Below, in pieces: positions 56,895-64,000 of a stretch of 64,000 nt of DNA. Within the stretch, counting starts at the first letter, position 1. Each line of letters begins with the position of its first letter. Made by a program: the position numbers and the translations under genes. Below the pieces are notes generated by a model. That model made no database searches and was not told the DNA's origin. It was given only the letters and a program-made list of their open reading frames with translations. The stretch is from Puccinia triticina (taxonomy: Eukaryota; Basidiomycota; Pucciniomycetes; Pucciniales; Pucciniaceae), in NCBI RefSeq assembly GCF_026914185.1, contig NC_070558.1:3720001-3784000 (forward strand), written 5' to 3'.

Positions 56895-58524
56895 TCAACT
56901 ATCGTTTAAAGCAACAGCGACACAAGGTTTGGAGTGTCCAGAGTATTGTCGGACGGTTTGACCCGAGGCGAGTTCCCACAGCCGGGCGGAATGGTCGGAG
57001 GAAGCCGAGACGAGATAGGCCGAGTCGGCGGAAAATGCAAGATCCCATACCCATCTCTGGTGGTCGTATAGTGTCTTCTCAAGCTTTGGAGGCTGATTAG
57101 GTGTCAGTGACCATATCTTGATCGTGGTATCTGCCGAACACGTCGCCAAAAGCCTGTATCACTCAAGAGTTTTTCCTCAGATCAATAATAACATTTTTTT
57201 CTCAACATTATGTATCGTCCTCACCTCACATCAGGGCTTAGTAGTACTTTCAAGCAGTAGCGCTTGTGCGCCTTGAACGTTGCCTCTGCTTGAAGATCTG
57301 TGTATCCTCCAATGGCTGATGTGGATATATTCCAGAGAAACACGTTGCCCTGTTCGCATTAAAGACAGGACCAACTGTCAAAAAGGACGTTCTCTTCGCG
57401 GGAAAGAAATTTTCTAACCGAGTTGTTTCCAGCAACAAGACAACTATTGTCACTAGCGATGCTGACACTTCTTTGGGGTACATCGTCTTCTGGGAACTGT
57501 TTGAGGTAAGTCAGAGTGTGGAGGTAAATGAGATACGAGTGCTAGAGAAGAGTTCGACGAAACTAATTCATGAGTACACGAGTCCGCAGCGAGGTCCCAG
57601 ATCTTGATAGCCCCGGATTGATCGCACGAGATGATTTCACCTTGGTTTGGATGGATTGCAATATCTGTATGCGGTCCAGGGGTTACTGCTCCTGTCTATT
57701 TTAGTGACGTCGGGGCAGGGGTGTGGGCCTTACCATTTACGGCGCATTTGTGGTCATACTTTCCAATCAAATCAGAGCGGATATAAGTAACACAAACCCT
57801 CCAAGAGGAGACAGAGTGTTGGATAACAAACTCAACTGTGCGTTGTGCCACAGGTGTCCTGAGGAAAAGTTCGTAGTGGCTTAAGTAGTTATTTACGACG
57901 CCCGAGTCCGTGCTGAGCTGTTCTCACCGAGTGTCCCATATTCGCATCGCACCATCCTCACATCCAGTGACGAACCATTTACTTTCTTTAGGCCACGCCA
58001 CACTAGTAACATTTCCATTGTGGGGAAAGCTTTGAAGCTGTTGGAGGGGGGGGGGGAAGATTTTAGCAGTTTTGAGGGTGGCATTTACTAGGAGCCCATC
58101 AGACCGCATGACTTACGAGACCGGTTTGAGCATGTGCCTGTTGTTGATGTTGAGATGTTGGATCGTTGGCTGGAGTCGCATGATTTGGAGCGGGATGATT
58201 AGAAGCTGTGGCGATCGCCACATCGTATAGTCTGACATGCGCGTTTCCGGCAACAGCGAGATGGCGTTTATCAGGAGAAATAGCGAGTCGATTAATTTGC
58301 TAACAGAATAACTCCTAAGTCAGATAACCTCTTCTTCTGCTGGTAAGATAAATCATTGGAAACTCCCAAGTAGGACATACGCTTGACGGATGGTTGATAC
58401 TTTTGACACAAATCCCAGACCACGCTTCCCAAAATCTGATTGTATTATCGTATCCACCGGTGGCCAGAATGACATCCAACGGATTATTACTTTGGCCGGC
58501 TTCGAAGCCAACCGCGTCTGCCAT
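56895..58524 (-). CDS. LST8: WD-repeat TOR complex subunit LST8, nine exons
   Basis: Seven-bladed WD40 beta-propeller that stabilises the TOR kinase in TORC1 and TORC2. Exons (minus): 58524-58381, 58299-58117, 58037-57928, 57858-57837, 57758-57734, 57664-57564, 57496-57419, 57349-57225, 57153-56895; all phases agree and give 348 aa. Signature blocks are [128 protein letters not shown] and [29 protein letters not shown], ending VALNDS. It has a Gln/Pro/His-rich insert of about 35 aa after blade 2 that yeast LST8 lacks. Exons 4 and 5 are tiny (22 and 25 nt), so their exact ends are the least certain. It is intact although flanked by transposons. Confidence 0.93.
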
Positions 58525-58785
58525 CGGTGGTGGCTGTGATGATCCCGATCGGCGAAATGGAGTGGTTCCTGCTCAGATGGGGCCAGACGCCCATTTACAT
58601 AAAGTTTCGATCTGGTGCCTCGGAGCCGGATGTGGCCTGATGTGGCCCAGCCTGCACCCTGACCCGCGGATATCGTTCCTTTCGACGGATACCACCGATC
58701 TCAACATCCGCCATCTGTTGTAGCATAGAGTAATCTTCATACATAGATTCATCCACACTACCATGTAATAGGGGGGTTCACAATA

Positions 58786-58951
58786 GGATAAAAATAAAAT
58801 TTTAGAGTCAATTTTAAGGCCTTTATCAACAAATGTTTAAAAATCTGGCAAGATGTACAGGACTGGGTGTCTCCTGAGAATCAGAGCAACTTCTTCATTT
58901 TTTAAAAATTGTTCATAAAGACCTTAAAATTAGCTCTAAAGTTTTATATCC
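58786..58951. mobile_element. 166-bp MITE inserted in the TIR of the larger element
   Basis: Ends GGATAAAAATAAAATTTTAG and, in reverse complement, GGATATAAAACTTTAGAGC, with longer imperfect arms (AATTTTAAGG...CCTTAAAATT). Flanked by TA (58784-58785, 58952-58953). The uninterrupted TIR at the right end of the host element is the empty site. Confidence 0.82.
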
Positions 58952-60460
58952 TACAGTTGCGGTAGGCATCTGTCAGGTCAAACTTTTGGCTGGTCCCAAT
59001 TGCCATTGGGGGGCCCGGAATTTTTCAAAAAAACATAGGGGCCCCGCGGGGAGACCGGACGTGGTTGGAGTCAGCTGGACGTCCGCCATGGGTGAGAAAA
59101 ATGAGAGAAAGTCAAGATCAGCTTGAGCCTGGTTGATTTTTTGGGGCAAAAACTATCTTATCTTTTCATTTTTATCAAGACCTGTTAAGCAGCTTTGAGG
59201 CTTGAAGCTATGTTATGTTCACAGATGTGTGAATTAAACATGAGATTATGGCTTTAGAAAGCTCCATGAGCCCATAAAATAAGTATAAGTCCATATATAG
59301 GGCCTTATAGTATGTATATATGCCCAGGTGCCAATTGCAGAGATCAAAAAAATGAAACTTTTTTTTGGCTGGAGCAATCAGCAAGCCCACATTGTCAGCC
59401 TTAGAGTCATCTCAGCTGACCTAAAGTCTGCCTTTTTCTACTTTATACATATGAATTACTTCATATCTTTTTCATCTTAATAGATAACCTTGTTTAGACT
59501 TCATATTCTGTTTCTTCATGCAATTTTAACCCTAGTTACAACTTACCAATTCTTTGTAACTATACTCCTTCCCTGAATTACTGAGTTGTGGTGCACATGC
59601 GCAGTTGTGACGTGTCAGCGCTATCAGGCACGCCAAACCACATGTACATATGTAAATTACATAAGCAAACTGTGAAAATTTTTGTAGTCAGGATCCCCCT
59701 TGCCTGAGGCGGATCTACAGACTTCAGCCCACCAGAACCACACCCCAGATAACTCCAGGATCACCACCAAAGAGATTACCACACTCCCAGTATACCTACT
59801 GTCACAGGCACCTAGGATATTGACAGTAAGTAACCTCTTTCACTGAACCTTGTTTATCTCAGAGGTACAACTCTGTGTCTTGCTTGATCTGCTCTTTTCT
59901 GCTGGCCTTTGCCTCATTCTTGATCACAGGGCTGTCCCTTTTTAACTGCTTCTTTTTCTGTGGTTTTTGTAAGAACCAAACCACATAGGTTTCCCTTTAA
60001 AGAACCTTGACTATCCAGAAGGAAGCAAAAACATTGTGGCTGGATTAAACTTATCTAATCCAGAGGCCCTCCATGTTTCTTTGGTGAGAGGAGGCTGTAG
60101 CTCTCTCTAGCACAGCTTGGCAGCACTCTTCTGAAGAGGTAGCATTGCCAGTGGACGTGCATTCCCACCTGAATAACCTTGAATATCTGCAAATCTTGAT
60201 TCTGCTCAGTTTCCCTCTCTCTTTCTCTTTCTCTCTTATATTTGTATTTTCTTTATCCAAAGAAGTCCAAATATTGCCCCCCCCCATTTCTTGTGTCCTG
60301 TTGTCACCATAGAGACTCAGGCTCACACACATAGGTTTAGAATCTACAACCTCCAAAGACCCCAAAAAATGTGGTCAATGTGAGTTTTGGGCCTATGTTA
60401 CACTCTCAGGTTTGCCCCACATCTGGTTGTCAAATTTTGCCCGCGGGTTGGTACTGACGG

Positions 60461-61411
60461 TGTAAGACTCAAAACTGATTGTGAAATCCTTTTGCTGAAT
60501 GGAGAAGGGGATGATGGAGGTGCAAACTCTGCCCTTCTATACTATCCAATAACAAGACCCACCAGGCTAAGCTTGGTTTAATCAAGTGATAGGTCTGGTC
60601 TAGTTCCAGATGAAGTTGTTTGACAACAGGTATGTGAGAGTTGATTTGCAAATATATGAGGGTTGTGGTGATGTATGGATGTGATGGTAAGTGTGAAGGT
60701 GGTATGTAAATAACTGGGGAGTACTGAGCTGAGGGAAAAACAACTGGGGGGAGAGAGCTCCTTATATAGACAAATGTGAGGGATTTTAGCTACAAGGGGG
60801 ACCCTGCATGAGGGAATTTAGCTAGTGGGGCTGTGCACAAGTGGTGTCAGAAGATACTAAATACAGGTAGAAAGTGGGGTGAGAAATGAAGAATGAGGTC
60901 ATACTAATGCAAGGAGTGCATAAACAAAGTGGGGAAATGTCAAATACAGGGGTACCTCATGCAAGGGGTGCATGAGTGGTGTCAGAATAATGTAAAGAGT
61001 GCAGAAATGCCAAAATGGGGTCAGAAGACTGCATGCAGCTGCAAGGGGTGCATAAATGATGCGGGGACATGTCAAATACAGAAGAAATGGGATTGGTCCC
61101 CTGCATATGCAGTGGAGATAGGTAGGATAAGAAAGAGTATGTGTTTGGCTGGGGCTGAGTATCTGGGAAAGGTGACTTGAGGGGTGTGACAGGTTGATGA
61201 CTGGGGCTGGCGGTGTCCATGAGGGTCCGACTCCAAGAGGGTGTAACTTCCAATCCAGCGGGGTTCCAGTGATGCTTCCAGTGGTGGATAGGGGTAAAAT
61301 TGGCTGTAGAATACATTTCTGAGGTCCATTTGGTTGTATCTTGAGGCCTAGGGCAAGTAAATATATGTATGAGAAAAAAACTTTTGATTTTTCACTTTTC
61401 CATCTACCACA
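60461..61411 (-). mobile_element. LTR of the SNF2-insertion family
   Basis: Matches 4685-5483 from GTGGTA (61411 side) to TTTTGAGTCTTACA (60461 side). It also contains a four-fold repetition of GTGCATRA and TGTCAAATAC words (60900-61080). Flanks CCATT/CCGTC are compatible with a decayed 5-bp duplication. The TATA-like TCTATATAAGGAGC lies at about 60757-60770 (minus). Confidence 0.7.
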
Positions 61412-61540
61412 ATGGATGACTACCGCAACTGTATTGTGAACCCCCCTAATAGAATTCCCATACTATTACATAATACTTGACTGCTCTTCCTGTGGTTAGA
61501 ATATTGTAACTTCATATAAAGAGCTTGTCTTCCTACTCAT

Positions 61541-61690
61541 TAAGGGGTTTCAAACTACATAGACCCGCGCATCCAACTTGCAAGGCAAGGCAAGCCGGTG
61601 TTGAACGTTGACTTGCAGTCTCCCAAAAAAACTGGGTTATACAAAGTGACCTGCATGCACGCGCGGGTCTACTTTGAAACCCCCTATTAA
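61541..61690. mobile_element. Small MITE with TTTCAAA termini
   Basis: Ends TTAAGGGGTTTCAAACTACATAG and CTACTTTGAAACCCCCTATTAA are inverted, and ACCCGCGC/GCGCGGGT also pair. 150 bp, non-coding. Confidence 0.75.
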
Positions 61691-61692
61691 AT

Positions 61693-61915
61693 AGGGGGTT
61701 TCAAAGTTGGCCAGATGTGACTTGCATGCACTTTTGCAAGTCGGTGTTCAAGTTCATTCTTGAACACCAAGTTGCAAAAGTGCATGCAAGCCATTAATAC
61801 ACCCCCTAAGCCTGCTTGAATGTTTTTTTGAAATTTGGTCTTCAATGAAAGCCTTGAACACCAACTTGCAAAAGTGCATGCAAGTCATGCATGGCCAACT
61901 TTGAATCCCCCTATT
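61693..61915. mobile_element. Second small MITE with the same termini
   Basis: Ends AGGGGGTTTCAAAGTTGGCC and GGCCAACTTTGAATCCCCCT are inverted. The interior pairs TGCATGCACTTTTGCAAGT with CTTGCAAAAGTGCATGCAAG (three related copies of that word). It lies directly next to the previous element. Confidence 0.78.
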
Positions 61916-62210
61916 GATTATTGGATGACTTCCCGTCAAGCCTGGGAGCCTCTCAGATCTCAATTTACACCACCAAAATCTTAATTTTTGGAAAAAAGGA
62001 AAAAAAAAATCCTAAGCCTGAGGCTGTAGTTACTAGTAGTAGAGATGGCCCAGTGGAACCGGGTACCTAGTTGTTTTTTCCAAAAAACGGACACCTGGTA
62101 CCGCACCTGGCACCGCTTGACAGGGTACCTCCCATCCTTCCGTTGATTCTGGAGCATTTCCTGATTTTTGTGAGATTACACGCCTAGGTGAACGGCTGCG
62201 AACTCATAAA

Positions 62211-62600
62211 TTGAGCAAGCGGCCGGGGACTCAATCAGCTGCGGAAAATGGTAAGCAAAGCAAACCATATTCCGCAGTCCAAAACTCGCTCCGCAGGGTC
62301 GTTAAACTGACTCATCAAACTTTGATGCAAGCAGGCACGGCTCCAGCGCATAGCAAAATCAAGCTTGCGGTAAATCCCAAGCCAAAGTCCCTTAAAGCAA
62401 GAATAACATTGCCCACCAAAGGTGAGAAAAAAATGATTAAGCTTTAACACTGACCATTTGTGTGCTAATGCCTTGATCCTTTCTTGCAGACCAGACCAAG
62501 TCAAAAAGAAAAAGACCGCTCGAACCAATCCCACACAAAGTGCAGGGAAAACAATTGGTGAGTGAACGTGTCCACAACCCAGCAAATGGAAACTAAGTGC
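62211..62600 (+). other. Possible unrecognised multi-exon gene piece
   Basis: A Lys-rich frame (KRPGTQSAAENGKQSKP...LKARITLPTK) reaches a donor at 62422 (AAAG|GTGAGA). It can splice over 68 nt to 62490, continuing DQTKSKRKRPLEPIPHKVQGKQL up to another GTGAGT donor. No ATG or family is identified. Confidence 0.3.
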
Positions 62601-63329
62601 TAAAAGAATTGCACCACCGTTATAGATAACGCTGCACTATTCCTTTGCTGTTTCGCTGAGAACCAATCAAACGGATCCTAAGACCCGCAGGCTCAAAGAG
62701 CGTAAGAAACAGACCCAAAGAGATCCAACGACAGAATGAGGAATGAGCTGACAAAGGTCAATGGTGCGCAGATTGTAAAGACGACATACGCAGAACCCTT
62801 GCAGTTTTCATCCTCACTTTCTTTTAAACTCCCATCTGGCAAGAGCGGCCCATTTTCTTGCTCCTAGGTAAATACTTGGGAAATTTTCTTTTCTTAATTA
62901 TCAGATAGAAAACAGCTGTGATTTAGCTACACAGAGTCTGATTAAAAGAAATAAAATCCTAGTCCTTTGAATTCTCTCAATTTTGAGCTACAGTTTTCTT
63001 CCTCTTGGTCAGTTTGACTGCTGCTTTCAATAGGTTTGTTCTCCGGTTGAAGGCTAAGTTGAGAGGAAACCATTGAAGGCGCCTGCAAGGAGTTGAGTTG
63101 GGTTTTGTTGCATTTGGGTGGCATCAACAGGGCTGGCTGTGTGGTGGAGGTAGGCTTGTGTAGCCCGGCGGTCAGGGGTGATGGCGGCAGATTGGCTCTG
63201 AGACACTGTTAGTGTCTCAAAGGAATTGGCCCCTTGTGATGGTGGCTGGGGGCAAATGTTGAGGGTAACTTGGTGACAAGTGTTGAAGGGAACAAGGGAT
63301 GAATACTGAAGTTCACAGACAAACAGTCT

Positions 63330-63474
63330 TGTGACACTCAGGAGTAAGAGAAAGATATGGTTCTGATTCACTGGGGGAAGAAACTCCTAGAACAACTCAG
63401 TATAGACTATATACAAGTTGTTAGTGTTATGGATTGAAGCATACTACATAATGGATATAAGCATATCTCAACAC
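63330..63474 (-). mobile_element. Copia-like 3' LTR start with polypurine tract
   Basis: On the minus strand a purine tract AGCAAGGGGGTG is followed by TGTTGAGATATGC, a typical PPT/LTR junction, then CCATAACAC, TTGTATATAGTCTATACT and AGTGAATCAGAACC. The 105-aa signal-peptide-like ORF at 63371-63054 lies in this LTR and is not treated as a gene. Confidence 0.65.
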
Positions 63475-63697
63475 ACCCCCTTGCTGAAGACCATAACTAC
63501 TTAAAGAAATATTTAAACTACTTAATGTACCTAGTAGACCATATTTCTGACAGGGAACAGAAAATAAAATAAAAAACTCTTTTAAAATCAAGTTAGAGAT
63601 CCAATGATGCTAAAGAACAGGGAAATGTCATGACAACAAATATACTCTAAACGACCATTGAGGAATTAACTATCAGGTTGTGCCGGTGTTGCCCTTC

Positions 63698-64000
63698 CTA
63701 CAAATAAAAGTTTTCTTCTACTTCAGATTCATCCCCAAACAATGTTGATTTCTCTGTCAAAGTCGTCCTTGTCATCATCATCTTCTTCTTCGTCCTTGCT
63801 TGGACCAACTCCTCCAAGACGACACGTCGACACCGCACCAGCTTGAGTTTTGAATCAAGCTTTTCCTTTGTTTTTGGCCGGGGGGTTGGGATAGGCGGAT
63901 GAGTGGTGTCCAATTTCGCCGCAGTTCCAACAACCAGGTTTCTTCTTCCTAGTAACCGCCGGAGACGCGAAAGCTTCTGGAGCAGTGTGATCAAAATAAA
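63698..64000 (-). pseudogene. Retrotransposon Gag zinc-knuckle fragment
   Basis: Minus-strand translation gives KKPGCWNCGEIGHHSSAYP, a Gag zinc knuckle whose last Cys is replaced by Tyr, followed by an acidic DEEEDDDDKDD stretch. Only about 220 bp separate it from the PPT and LTR, so protease, integrase and reverse transcriptase have been deleted. It runs off the window edge. Confidence 0.65.

Larger units (their letters stand above)
58771..61446. mobile_element. TA-flanked TIR element (GGGGGGTTCACAATA), with nested insertions
   Basis: The right end, complement of 61416-61446, reads GGGGGGTTCACAATACAGTT and then GCGGTAGTCATCC. The left end has the same order but is split after CAATA by the MITE at 58786-58951. 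TA lies outside both ends (58769-58770 and 61447-61448). An LTR occupies 60461-61411. No transposase is recognised in the remaining 59.0-60.4 kb. TA duplication fits Tc1/mariner-type mobilisation. Confidence 0.75.

Noticed and set aside
63054..63371. 105-aa minus ORF with a signal-peptide-like start (possible effector)
   Set aside because: It lies in a copia-like LTR whose 5' part matches 54283-54400; no independent coding evidence.

Overview
This is a eukaryotic nuclear window, most likely from a rust-type basidiomycete (Pucciniales). The evidence is short GT-AG introns of about 62-81 nt, single-copy fungal genes (ORC2, a Sac7-like RhoGAP, LST8, a RING/TRAF zinc-finger gene, a CE1/LpqC-type esterase) standing far apart, and a very heavy load of nested transposable elements. 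The species assignment is inference; no rRNA or other marker gene is present.

Layout. 0-6.5 kb: two unrecognised spliced genes, then a SNF2/Rad5-like helicase pseudogene on the minus strand with two in-frame TGA codons and an LTR inserted in it. 7.6-10.9 kb: a sharply GC-rich island with two intronless divergent genes, ORC2 (minus) and a RhoGAP (plus). 13.5-16.6 kb: a four-exon RING plus TRAF-type zinc-finger gene. 17-25 kb: inverted-repeat elements, a fold-back element, hairpin-unit tandem arrays and LTR pieces. 26.7-27.9 kb: an intact four-exon alpha/beta-hydrolase gene. 28.7-36.9 kb: one palindromic element split by at least four later insertions. 37.9-42.5 kb: a decayed retrotransposon ORF1, an LTR, an LRR gene fragment and a decayed CCT4 (TCP-1 delta) fragment. 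43.4-47.2 kb: two fold-back elements that share termini, and two Helitron-like 3' ends. 48.3-53.7 kb: one hairpin array split by a 5'-truncated LINE, which in turn contains Helitron helicase sequence. 54-56.9 kb: LTR pieces. 56.9-58.5 kb: intact nine-exon LST8. 58.8-61.9 kb: nested TA-flanked MITE-type elements and an LTR. Right edge: an internally deleted copia-like element.

Genes and processes. The intact genes are housekeeping functions (replication origin licensing, Rho signalling, TOR complex, ubiquitin signalling, ester hydrolysis) and do not form a pathway or cluster. The most unusual content is structural. A family of tandem arrays is built from about 45-80-nt units, each an imperfect hairpin with the core GATGRCCGG...CCGGYCATC. 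In many units the two arms change together. These arrays sit inside or beside large fold-back elements. Aligning the two arms of the 28.7-36.9 kb palindrome gives empty-site controls, so several insertions can be bounded nearly to the base without any database search.
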